Of a DNA stretch of 64,000 nt, positions 16,047 through 24,489 are shown in pieces. Within the stretch, counting starts at the first letter, position 1. Every line of letters starts with the position of its first letter. Source of the DNA: JAENWD01 sp963796915. GTDB taxonomy: Bacteria; Acidobacteriota; Vicinamibacteria; Vicinamibacterales; JAENWD01. The notes under the pieces are model-generated. The model saw nothing but the letters and a program-made list of their open reading frames with translations, did not search any database and was not told where the DNA came from. A program made the position numbers and the translations under genes. Location: NCBI GenBank assembly GCA_963796915.1, contig CAWCNI010000002.1, forward strand, positions 1,116,001 to 1,180,000, given 5' to 3'.

Positions 16047-16709
16047 TCAATGCACGGTCACGCTGATCACGTCGAGACGCAGGATCTGTCCGTCGGGTGG
16101 CGAATCGACGACGCCTTTGATGACCTGTCCCCGGTCGGGCCGTCCTGGCTTGCCGTTGTCGATCTGCCGATCGTTGCCGTCGACGACTCGAACGACCACG
16201 GCGCTGCCGCCCGCCACTGGAATCGTCGTCTCGAAATCTTCCGCGTAGATCGTATGTGAGACTTTCGGATAGTGATTGAGCCAGTACGTCTGCCTGGGCG
16301 TCGAGACGTCGATGTGCCAGGCGGACCATTCTCGCGCCCCGATCGTGCCGCCCACCCTGAAATACGGATGGGCCGGATCTGGCATCTCGCCGCTCTCAAT
16401 CGTCGTCGGCTCGAATAGTCCCCGAATCCTCAGGCGGACGTCGTAGATCACGCCGGGATTGCCGCCGAAGGTGAACTGCTTCTCGACCAGTTGCTTGTGG
16501 AGGCAGGTATCCGGCTGCGGCGCGTAGTCTCCAGTACAGGGATCGTGCAGGAGGAGTTCGTGGAACCCTGCGGCCGCTGACCTGAGGTCGTCTCCGGATT
16601 GGATTCCCGCGGAATGGACGTGGCTTCGCATCGTGCCGCCTGAGAGAACCATGACCGTCGTCAGCGCCGGCAGCCACGCGCGAATCGAGTGGGGTGTGAA
16701 ACTGGTCAT
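16047..16709 (-). CDS. Hypothetical exported protein
   Basis: 220 residues from ATG 16709 (AAGG five bases upstream; GTG two codons earlier possible). The N-terminus has a hydrophobic stretch (AWLPALTTVMVLSGG) that may be a signal peptide. The mature part includes a Cys-containing loop (HDPCTGDYAPQPDTCLHKQLVEKQF) and beta-rich sequence (YDVRLRIRGLFEP, HIDVSTPRQTYWLNHYP). I recognise no family. The pattern suggests an extracytoplasmic beta-sandwich binding domain, which is inference only. It is divergent from the PadR gene. Confidence 0.65.
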   Translation of the reverse strand: MTSFTPHSIRAWLPALTTVMVLSGGTMRSHVHSAGIQSGDDLRSAAAGFHELLLHDPCTGDYAPQPDTCLHKQLVEKQFTFGGNPGVIYDVRLRIRGLFEPTTIESGEMPDPAHPYFRVGGTIGAREWSAWHIDVSTPRQTYWLNHYPKVSHTIYAEDFETTIPVAGGSAVVVRVVDGNDRQIDNGKPGRPDRGQVIKGVVDSPPDGQILRLDVISVTVH

Positions 16710-16832
16710 AGGCACCTTCGTTTCTGGTGGGTCAGAGGCTCTGCCATCCCTGCGCCAGAGTCAAGCCTGCCCGCCGCCGGCGGACGGACGAAACTTTCTG
16801 TTCCCATAGTTCGTCTATGCAAAGAGAAGCTG

Positions 16833-17177
16833 ATGAAAGAAGCCAAGACGAAGAGCAAGAACGAGCTGCTTCCCGGCACGCTCGAGATGCTGATTCTGAA
16901 GACGCTGTCGATCGAGTCGATGCACGGCTACGGCATCGCGCAGCACATCCAGATGCTGTCGGCGGACGTGCTGACGATCGAAGAGGGGTCGCTCTATCCG
17001 GCGCTGCAGCGGATGCTGGTCAAGGGATGGGTGCTGGCCGAGTGGAAGATGTCGGCGAACAACCGGCGCGCCCGCTTCTACACGCTCACGGCCGCCGGGA
17101 AGAAGCAGCTCGGCGTCGAGGAATCGCGATTCTCCCAGATGTTCGGCGCGATCATGCGCGTGATGAAGACGACGTAG
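16833..17177 (+). CDS. PadR-family transcriptional regulator
   Basis: 114 residues starting at ATG 16833; the frame is open upstream but the sequence there is unlike a protein. It has the PadR winged helix: LLPGTLEMLILKTLSIESMHGYGIAQHI, EEGSLYPALQRMLVKGWVLAEW and RRARFYTLTAAGKKQL. It lies 24 bp before the ADOP permease gene. This pairing is characteristic of Acidobacteria, where PadR genes are linked to these permeases, so it is the probable local regulator. Confidence 0.93.
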   Translation: MKEAKTKSKNELLPGTLEMLILKTLSIESMHGYGIAQHIQMLSADVLTIEEGSLYPALQRMLVKGWVLAEWKMSANNRRARFYTLTAAGKKQLGVEESRFSQMFGAIMRVMKTT

Positions 17178-17201
17178 CGTCCTGACTCTCAGGAGGGTGC
17201 C

Positions 17202-19907
17202 GTGGGTTCTGTGCTCCGACGTCTGCTGTTCTTCTTCCGGCGGAATCAGTTCGATCGGGATCTGGAAGACGAGCTGCGCTTTCACGAGGAGATGAAGGCG
17301 CACGCCCTCGCCGACGCGGACGGCATGAGCGGCGACGAGGCGCGGGCGGCCGCGCGGCGGCGGATGGGCAATCCGCTGCGGCTGCGCGAACAGTCGCGCG
17401 AACCGTGGAGCTTCGCGACGGTCGAAACCTTCGCGCAGGACGTGCGTCACGCGCTGCGATTGATGCGGCGCGATCCGGCGTTCACCGTCACCGCCCTCGC
17501 CACGCTCGCGCTCGGCATCGGCCTCAACACCGCGATCTTCTCCGTCGCCTACGGCGTGCTCTGGCGTCCGCTGCCGTATCCCAATCCCGATCGCCTCGTC
17601 ATCGTCTCGTCAGCGCAGCAGACGGAGAGGGGCGTCAAGACGTTCTCGACCTGGGCGCCCGTGTCGTACGACGCGCTGCGCCCGCGCGTCACCACGCTCG
17701 ATCATCTCGCCGCCTACAACTCGATCGACGCGCCGCTCACCGGACGCGGCGAGCCGCTGCAGCTGCCCGCGCTCGACGTGAGTCCGAATTTCTTCGCCAC
17801 GCTCGGCGTCACACCCGCGCGCGGCCGCGCGTTCCTCACCGGCGCCGCGGCGGCAGACGACGACCGCAGCGCGATCGTCAGCGATCGGCTGTGGCGCACG
17901 TCGCTCAAGGCCGATCCGGCGATCGTCGGGCAGTCCATCACCATCGACGGCCTCCCCCGGACCGTCGTCGGCGTGCTGCCGCCGGACTTCAGCTTCAGGC
18001 CGGTGGTCGCGCGGCTCGGCGCGCTGCCGGAAGCGGACATCTTTCTGCCCAATCGCTGGCCCGGCGACACCGGCAAGAACGCGTTTCTCTTCCTGCTGGG
18101 CCGCATGAAGCCAGGCGTGACGCAGGAACGCGCGGAAGCGGAATTGACGGCGCTGGTGAACGATTCGTCGATCGTGCCCGCCGGCGCCCTCGCGACCGGA
18201 AGGCGCACTCGCGCCGAACGTCCACACGCTCGCGCGCGCGGTCGGCTTGCAGGAGTACGGCACGGAGTCGGTGCGCACGCTGCTGCTGATCCTGCTCGGG
18301 GCGGTGTCGTTCGTGCTGCTGATCGCCTGCGTCAACGTCGCGAACCTGCAGATGGCGCGCCTCACCGCGCGCCGCGGCGAACTGTCCGTACGCATGGCCC
18401 TCGGCGCGGGACGCCGGCGGATCGTGCGTCAGTTGCTGACCGAAGCGGTCGTGTTGTCGCTGCTGGGCGCGTCGCTCGGCGTGATGCTCGCGCAGATCGC
18501 GATCGACGTCACGCTGCCGCTCGTGCCGCAATTCGTGCTGCCGCGCCTCGGCGGCATCGTGATCGACGCGCGCGTGATGGCGTTCTGCCTCGGCTTGTCG
18601 CTCGTCTCGACGCTGCTGATCGGCCTCGTGCCGGCGCTGCGCGTCAGCGGAGCCGCGTTTGGCGAAGGCCTCGCGCTGCACGCCGGCGGAGCGCGCACGA
18701 CGGGCGACCGTCAGGGCGAGCGGCTGCGGACGCTGCTGGTCGCCGCGCAGATCGCGATGACGCTCGTCCTCCTGATCGGCGCGGGCCTGCTGATTCACAG
18801 CTTCGTGCGTCTCACGTCGGTGTCGCCCGGCTTCGAATCGAGCGGGCGCGACGGCGTCGTGCAGACCGTCAGGGTGACGCTGCCCGAACGCCTCTACGAC
18901 GAGCCCGAGCGCATCCATGCGTTCGCGCGCGGCGTGCTCGATCGCATCCAGTACCTGCCGGGCGTGAAGTCCGCGAGCCTGATCAACTCGGCGCCGTTCG
19001 GCATGATGTTCATCCGCGACGACTTCGACATCGAGGGTCAGCCGAAGCCGACGCTCGATGCCGGCACGCCGAAGATCGACGCGGGCTATTTCAAGACCAT
19101 GGGGATTCCGCTGCTGGCGGGACGCGAGTTCACCGCACAGCGACACGGCGGCCGCGCCGAAAGTGGCGATCGTCAGCGAGCGCATCGTGCGCGAATACTT
19201 TCCCGGTGGTCCGCGGCGAGGCGCTCGGCCGGCGCGTGCGCTTGAGCGATCGCGGCGAGTGGCTGACCGTGGTCGGCGTGGTCGCGGACATCCGTCAGAG
19301 GGGGCTCGATCAGGAAGTGCAGCCGATGATCTACGTGCCGTTCCAGCAGGAGCGCAGCGGCGTTCGTGCGGTTCGTGTCGTTCGTCGCGCGCACGGCCAC
19401 GCCCGCCAGCGTGGTCGAAGGCATCCGCGCGGAAATTCGCCGCGCCGCGCCCGATCTGCCGATCGAGGGCACGGTGACGATGGACGAAGCGGTGGCGGCG
19501 TCGGTGGCGCCGCCGCGTTTCCGGATGTGTGCTGCTGGCGCTGTTCGCGATGGCCGCGACGCTGATCGCGACGTGCGGCATCTACGGATTGATGGCCTAC
19601 GCGGTGACGCAGCGCCGCCGCGAGATCGGCGTGCGCATGGCGCTCGGCGCCGACACGCCGCGACGTGCTCCGCCTCGTGCTCACGCGCGCGCTCCGCATC
19701 GTCGCCGCCGGCCTGATCGTCGGCCTCGCCGGGGCCGCCGGCGTGACTCGCGTGCTGCAGACGTTCCTGTTCGGGGTGACGCCGACCGATCCGATCGCGT
19801 TCACGATCGTCACGCTGCTGCTGATGGCGGTGGGACTGATGGCGGCATGGCTGCCCGCGCGCCGCGCGACACGGATCGACCCGTGCGCCGCGCTGCGCGC
19901 GGAATAG
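17202..19907 (+). CDS. ADOP-type duplicated ABC permease (MacB/FtsX fold), six frameshifts
   Basis: One gene of about 900 residues reconstructed across six +1 frameshifts near 18197, 19138, 19210, 19360, 19528 and 19661. It has the ADOP layout. A cytoplasmic N-terminal segment (DLEDELRFHEEMKAHALAD) is followed by TM1 (FTVTALATLALGIGLNTAIF) and a large periplasmic MacB-like domain. Then comes a first FtsX triple helix (LLLILLGAVSFVLLIACVNV, RRGELSVRMALGAGRRRIVRQLL), a second periplasmic domain (WLTVVGVVADIRQRG) and a second FtsX unit (TQRRREIGVRMALGA; WLPARRATRIDPCAALR). No ATPase gene is adjacent. After each break the family sequence continues with no stop, so sequencing error is likelier than decay. 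Confidence 0.88.
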
Positions 19908-19908
19908 T

Positions 19909-20898
19909 CTAGCGGCTCGATATCGCGTCTGGCGCCCTGGCCGAATCGATCACCCATTGCACCAGGCGATCGTCGGGCAGCAGGCCCTGCGCCGCCATCT
20001 GATAGTCGAGGCCGTCCAGGCGCTTGCGCACGCCTGTTTCGATCCCGCCGTACGACAGCAGCAGAGGCACGATCAGCACGCGATGTCCCTCTCCCGTCGC
20101 TTTCGAGACGACATCCCGCAGGTGCGCCGCAGCCGCATCGCGTATCGGAGCCGGGGCGTCGTCTCGCACGGTGAGCGACTCGACCCTGGCGAAGGGCGCG
20201 GCCTGCTGGACGCCGGCGGCCAGCAACTCCATGTCCTTGACCCAGAGCGCGTTCTCCTCATCGGAGGTCGGCCCGTGCGCCACGATGACGACCACCTCGG
20301 AGGCGGGGTCATGGCTCAGCGACTTCGCCCGCTCGGCGAGGATGGCCGCCACCGCCGGATCGTGATCCAATGCGCGGCCGACGACGACAGGAACCGGGGC
20401 GACCACCGGCGTCGTGCCGTCGACGGCGGGGGCTATCATCGCGGCGGGATCGCCGGCGCCATGGTGCCTGTCGCCGCTGCTCATGTCACCGTGCTTCATC
20501 CTGGCGAAGATTGCCAGGTCGGCAGGCGCATCGGGCCGTGCCCCGAGCAGGTATCGCGACGACTCGAACACCGAGCTGTGCGACGACACGAACAGCGGCA
20601 CGGCGACGATGCGTCCGACGCCGCGTCGCACCAGCCGGTCCACCGCCGCCTGGATCGTGGAGCGGTCGGCCATGCCGAACGCCACTTCGGCCGGAAGTTG
20701 AGCGTTCACGCGAGTCGCCAGATCCGCCACCTGCGAGTTCCAGCCCTGCGAGCCGCCGTGTGCCAGGATCAGCACGCCGGTCGAGCCCTGCGCGGCCGGC
20801 TGCGCTCCGCAGACCGAGGTGGCGACGGTGACCAGCACCGCGGCCGTTGCGACAACGCGCGCGACGCGGCGCGTCCATGGCGCTCGTGCGCCGCTCAT
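19909..20898 (-). CDS. Exported CbiX/sirohydrochlorin-chelatase-like protein
   Basis: 329 residues from ATG 20898, which overlaps the TonB receptor stop by 4 bp. A signal peptide (VARVVATAAVLVTVATSVCG) is followed by two chelatase-like halves. The first has ILAHGGSQGWNSQV with H47 and VPLFVSSHSSVFESS with H107, the usual metal and porphyrin-site histidines. The second has VVIVAHGPTSDEENALW with H208 but GG at the second His position (LLLSYGGIE). A His/Asp-rich linker (MKHGDMSSGDRHHG, residues 134-147) separates them and may bind metal. CbiX enzymes insert Co or Fe into sirohydrochlorin in the cytoplasm; a secreted form next to a TonB receptor suggests periplasmic metal or tetrapyrrole handling instead. 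Confidence 0.82.
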   Translation of the reverse strand: MSGARAPWTRRVARVVATAAVLVTVATSVCGAQPAAQGSTGVLILAHGGSQGWNSQVADLATRVNAQLPAEVAFGMADRSTIQAAVDRLVRRGVGRIVAVPLFVSSHSSVFESSRYLLGARPDAPADLAIFARMKHGDMSSGDRHHGAGDPAAMIAPAVDGTTPVVAPVPVVVGRALDHDPAVAAILAERAKSLSHDPASEVVVIVAHGPTSDEENALWVKDMELLAAGVQQAAPFARVESLTVRDDAPAPIRDAAAAHLRDVVSKATGEGHRVLIVPLLLSYGGIETGVRKRLDGLDYQMAAQGLLPDDRLVQWVIDSARAPDAISSR

Positions 20899-23219
20899 TT
20901 GCTCCATCCCCATCGAAGGCCTCCGCGGTAGGTCCGGCCGATCTCGGGCCGGTAGATCGGCAGCGGCGTGCCGTTGGCCGCCAGCTGACCGGTGTTGGGA
21001 TCCTGGCTGTCGGTCAGGTTGTCGATAGCGCCGAACAGCTCCACGCCGCCGGCGATGGTCTTGGAAACGGACGCGTCCCAGAGCGCGAAGCGCGAGGCGA
21101 CGGTGTCGGAGACCTGGCCTCCGCTTGTCGACCTCGATACGACCCAGGAGCTGTAGAACGCCGCGCGCAGGTTGGCGCGGAGGCCGAGCGTGGCCGGGAC
21201 CCAGTCGGCCCGGATCGAGCCCTGGTGCGGGTTGCGCCCTGTCAGCGAGAGGCCGGTCGCGGTATTCACTGCGTCGAGATACGTGTAACCGCCGCCGACG
21301 CGGAGCGACAGCGGGAGCCGCACGTCGCCTTCGAGCTCGACGCCCTCGGTGCGCGCATGCGTGATGTTCTTGTAGATGAAGAGCAGACGATTCAGCTGGA
21401 CGTTGAATCCTGGATCGATGCCTTCGTGCGCGACAATCGCCGCCAGCTGCGCCGGTGACGTGATGAAGCCGAGGCTCGTCGATTCGATCAGGTTCGTGAC
21501 GTCGTTGTGGAACCAGTTGATCCCGAGGCGCGCGCGGGAGCCATTCAGCACGTCGGCCCCGATCTGCCACGATGTCGACCGCTCCGGCTCCAGGTTCGGG
21601 TTGCCGATCACCTGATAGAAGTTGGTCGGGTTGACGAACTGGTAGTAGAGCTGTCCGAGATCCGGCGCGCGGAAGCCGCGTCCGAACGAGACGTGCCCGG
21701 AGAGCGAGTCCGACGGGCGATACGTGACCGCGACCTTCGGTGACACGGCCGTGCCGAACGTCGAGTGGTCGTCGAGCCGGACGCCGGTCGACACCGTGAG
21801 CGGCGCCAGCGGTGTCACCGTGTACTGTGCCCAGCCGACGCCGGTGGACGCGCTGTCGCCCTCCGCATCGCGGATGCGGTTCACGCCCGAGTACTCGTCA
21901 TGCATGTACTCGATGCCGCCACGCAGCTCCTGGCGATCGCCGATGGTCTGGCGTACCGAGGCGTCCAGCTTGGTCGTGCCCTGGAACAACTCGCCGGGCG
22001 CGAGCGCGGTGTGCGCGGCGTCGAGAAGCGCGGCGTCAGTGGTCTCGCTGTACCGCCCGTAGTAGGCGCGGAACTGCGCGGAGGTCTGCCGCGCGACCTG
22101 CCAGTCGGCCGTCGCGCCGTAGGTCTGCGCATTGGCCGGGACGCGGTCTTCTTCGGGGCCGAGCTCACCGACAGATCGCCCGGTCTGGGTATTCCAGTAG
22201 CTGCTCACAGTGCTGGAGAGCTGCCAGGCAGGATTGACGATCAATCTGCCGTGAAACGACACGTCGTCGCGCGCCAGTTCAGCGCCAGTCGTATCCAGCG
22301 TCGTCGGGGTCAGATCGAAGGAGTCGACCTGATGGCGTCCGACGCTGGCGAAGAGCGTGCCCTTCGAGTTGAGCCCGCCGACGTCTACGCCGGCGTCGAA
22401 GAGACCGCGGCTGCCGCCGCTGGCGCGAGCCGCGGCTTCCAGAGGACGACGCGGATCGCGTGTGATGAGGTTGATGACGCCGCCAATCGCGTCGGACCCG
22501 TAGACCGCCGAGGCCGCCCCTTTCACCACCTCGACGCGATCGAGCCGGGAGACGGACTCTCGATCGAGGTTGATGACGCCGCTCTTGATGCCGCGGGCGC
22601 CCACCACCGGCTGCCCGTCGAGCAGCACGAGCACCTGCCGCGAGTCGATGCCCTGAATCTGCTCGCCCGCGGCCGCGGTGCCCTCGGACCCGCGACGAGT
22701 GATGACGCCGCCGACACCGCGAAGCACTTCGCCGACAGTTTCAAGGCCGGCATCGCGCGCGCTTTCGCCGTCCACGACGGTGACCGGGACGCCCGCTGTT
22801 TCGCGCGACCGCACGCCGCGATCGGCCGAGACGACGGTCACCGCGTCCTGGTACGGCGCCGCCACCAGTTCGATTGACACCGGCCCTGACGCTGGGGCGT
22901 GCAGCGTCTGCACGCTGGCCAGGAATCCCGACAGCGAGCCGACGAGCTCGTACTCGCCGGCACTGACAGTGGGAAAGGTGAACGTGCCGGTGTTGCTGGT
23001 CTGGACGATGCGCTCGCCGCCCGTGAGCCGGTTGCGCAGGATGACGGCAGCGCCGGGCACGGGCAATCCGGATTGGTCGCGGACGGTCCCCTGAACCGGG
23101 GCGCGATCCCCAGTACGAGGATCGGATGACTGCGGCGTTGCCGCGGCGACAGCGGCGCCGGACAGGGCGCACGTGAGGGCGAGTGACAGGCGCAGCGCGC
23201 CGAGCCTGGGGATGAGCAT
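20895..23219 (-). CDS. TonB-dependent outer-membrane receptor (BtuB/FepA-like)
   Basis: 774 residues, intact. Signal peptide, then a carboxypeptidase-regulatory-like domain (about 40-115: VQGTVRDQSGLPVPGAAVIL), a plug domain (about 130-235: VPVTVVDGESARDAG, EQIQGIDSRQVLVLLDGQPV, VEVVKGAASAVYGSDAIGGV) and a 22-strand-type barrel ending at a terminal Trp-Ser-Lys. Barrel signatures include GFRAPDLGQLYYQF and NPNLEPERSTSW. AGGAGG lies five bases before the start. It probably takes up an iron or metal chelate or a corrinoid. The co-transcribed chelatase-like gene and upstream Fur-like palindrome support a metal role. Confidence 0.94.
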   Translation of the reverse strand: MLIPRLGALRLSLALTCALSGAAVAAATPQSSDPRTGDRAPVQGTVRDQSGLPVPGAAVILRNRLTGGERIVQTSNTGTFTFPTVSAGEYELVGSLSGFLASVQTLHAPASGPVSIELVAAPYQDAVTVVSADRGVRSRETAGVPVTVVDGESARDAGLETVGEVLRGVGGVITRRGSEGTAAAGEQIQGIDSRQVLVLLDGQPVVGARGIKSGVINLDRESVSRLDRVEVVKGAASAVYGSDAIGGVINLITRDPRRPLEAAARASGGSRGLFDAGVDVGGLNSKGTLFASVGRHQVDSFDLTPTTLDTTGAELARDDVSFHGRLIVNPAWQLSSTVSSYWNTQTGRSVGELGPEEDRVPANAQTYGATADWQVARQTSAQFRAYYGRYSETTDAALLDAAHTALAPGELFQGTTKLDASVRQTIGDRQELRGGIEYMHDEYSGVNRIRDAEGDSASTGVGWAQYTVTPLAPLTVSTGVRLDDHSTFGTAVSPKVAVTYRPSDSLSGHVSFGRGFRAPDLGQLYYQFVNPTNFYQVIGNPNLEPERSTSWQIGADVLNGSRARLGINWFHNDVTNLIESTSLGFITSPAQLAAIVAHEGIDPGFNVQLNRLLFIYKNITHARTEGVELEGDVRLPLSLRVGGGYTYLDAVNTATGLSLTGRNPHQGSIRADWVPATLGLRANLRAAFYSSWVVSRSTSGGQVSDTVASRFALWDASVSKTIAGGVELFGAIDNLTDSQDPNTGQLAANGTPLPIYRPEIGRTYRGGLRWGWSK

Positions 23220-23239
23220 CGAGCCTCCTGCTGGACTTG

Positions 23240-23350
23240 CGGCAGCGACGCGACGCCCCTAAGATCGACGTCGACGCGGCACGCGTTCCTGCGTGAAATG
23301 GGTCTCTCCGGACCTTGCGTCATCGCCCGTCGGACGTTGACGCGTCCGGC
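23240..23350 (-). other. Structured 5' leader of the TonB receptor gene
   Basis: Between the palindrome and the start codon, the minus-strand transcript can form a strong nested hairpin: GCCCG, then CGGACG-6-CGTCCG, then CGGGC (about 23315-23345). A shorter GGTC-6-GACC hairpin follows. I find none of the hallmark boxes of a cobalamin, TPP or FMN riboswitch, so it may be only a stable leader. Confidence 0.3.
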
Positions 23351-23379
23351 GGGCACTTTCCTTCTGATTGGCTGAAAAC

Positions 23380-23404
23380 GAAACTGAGACTCAGTCTCAC
23401 TTTC
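23380..23404. promoter_or_regulatory. Fur-like 7-1-7 palindrome upstream of the TonB/chelatase operon
   Basis: The core TGAGACTCAGTCTCA (23385-23399) is a perfect 7-1-7 inverted repeat. It is flanked by GAAA and TTTC, which extend the symmetry to 12-bp arms with one mismatch pair. The heptamer agrees with the Fur-family half site TGAnAnT. It lies about 165 bp upstream of the receptor start. Confidence 0.65.
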
Positions 23405-23421
23405 GAGTCGACAGCATAACT

Positions 23422-23438
23422 CCGACCAAAACGGTCGG
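23422..23438. promoter_or_regulatory. Second inverted repeat upstream of the receptor
   Basis: CCGACC-AAAAC-GGTCGG, a perfect 6-bp inverted repeat 18 bp beyond the Fur-like site. It could be an operator for a TetR- or MarR-type regulator. The remaining 23440-23633 shows no gene or further structure that I can support. Confidence 0.4.
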
Positions 23439-23633
23439 TCAAGGGAAAGCCTTTAGCCGCGGCGATTTTTCGGGTGCTTTGAGGGAGTGCCGGGAGCCAG
23501 GGATTCTTGGGTCCCCGGACTGAGCGCGCCGACCAACTACATCTCTCCGAAGGGCAACCACACAGCGGCCGGCGATATGCCGGTCGAGGCGACGAAGCAG
23601 TCGTGGACTCCTGACCGTCGGAGAATCGCTACG

Positions 23634-24485
23634 TCACGCGGACTCGGACGGACTGCTCACCCGCTCGCTCTTCCGAGCCGGCGCGCAGGGTGATTCGTGC
23701 GTCCCCCGCTCGAGGTGGACCGTGACCTGCCGGCCGCGTCCCAGTTCCCCCTGCACGTCTGACGCCCACGTCAGCGCCTGGAGCTCAGGGCGTCTCTCTT
23801 CACGCCACCAGCCGTTGCCGACGAGGACGACGTCGGACGAGAGCTCCTCGCCGTCGACGGGCCGCAGGATGACGGCGGCGCACGGCTTCTCGCGCACGCT
23901 GAACGGCCCGGTCTCGACACGCGTCGCGCGCAGCCCGCTCGACGCCGTCACCGCCAGCCGGCAGGCCGGGCCGCCGGCCAGGCTGTCGAAGTCGATAGTG
24001 ATCTGCGGCTCGCTCACGCTGAGCGAAAGCGGCTCCCACGTCTCGCGCCCCGCGCTGTAGTCGACGAAGTACCGAACTGGCTCGACACTTCCCCTGGCCT
24101 CCCATGTCAGTGTGAACCGGCCCCTGACCTCTCCCTCGGGCACGTCGATCAACCGGATCTCCGGACCTCGCTCAGGGATCGGTTCAGACGCCAGCACGAT
24201 TGGATCGCGCCCCGACGTGTCCACTCGAAGGACATCGAGGCGGACGGCGCCCTCAGGCAGGTCGACGGACCCGCGCAGGGCCGTACTGCTGCTGTCGCAG
24301 GTTCCCGACACCGACAGCGGGACGCGCGCAAGCGGACGATCCTGTGCGTCCAGGACCTCGACGACGTACGCGAGCGCTTCCTGCCGCCAGCGCCCGGGCG
24401 GGATGGCGGTCGGGAAAGCCGGCCTCAGCGTCAGACGCCCGTCGGTGTCCAGGCGTCCGGAGAGTCGAATGCGTTCGGTCATCAT
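23634..24485 (-). CDS. Ig-like beta-sandwich hypothetical protein
   Basis: 283 residues without a signal peptide. Beta-rich with short repeats of extracellular-protein flavour: RIRLSGRLDTDGRLTLRPAF, RFTLTWEARGSVEPVRYFVDYSAG (fibronectin type III-like) and a C-terminal domain with GNGWWREERRPELQALTW. It begins 4 bp after the stop of the metzincin-like gene, so the two are co-translated and probably work together. I recognise no named family. Confidence 0.7.
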   Translation of the reverse strand: MMTERIRLSGRLDTDGRLTLRPAFPTAIPPGRWRQEALAYVVEVLDAQDRPLARVPLSVSGTCDSSSTALRGSVDLPEGAVRLDVLRVDTSGRDPIVLASEPIPERGPEIRLIDVPEGEVRGRFTLTWEARGSVEPVRYFVDYSAGRETWEPLSLSVSEPQITIDFDSLAGGPACRLAVTASSGLRATRVETGPFSVREKPCAAVILRPVDGEELSSDVVLVGNGWWREERRPELQALTWASDVQGELGRGRQVTVHLERGTHESPCAPARKSERVSSPSESA

Positions 24486-24489
24486 GTCC

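Noticed and set aside
17202..19907. Programmed ribosomal frameshifting in the ADOP permease
   Set aside because: Six breaks with no common slippery motif or downstream structure, and similar breaks in unrelated genes, fit sequence error better.
23220..23384. Cobalamin riboswitch before the TonB receptor
   Set aside because: The conserved B12-box and core boxes of known cobalamin, TPP, FMN or SAM riboswitches are not visible; only generic hairpins are.
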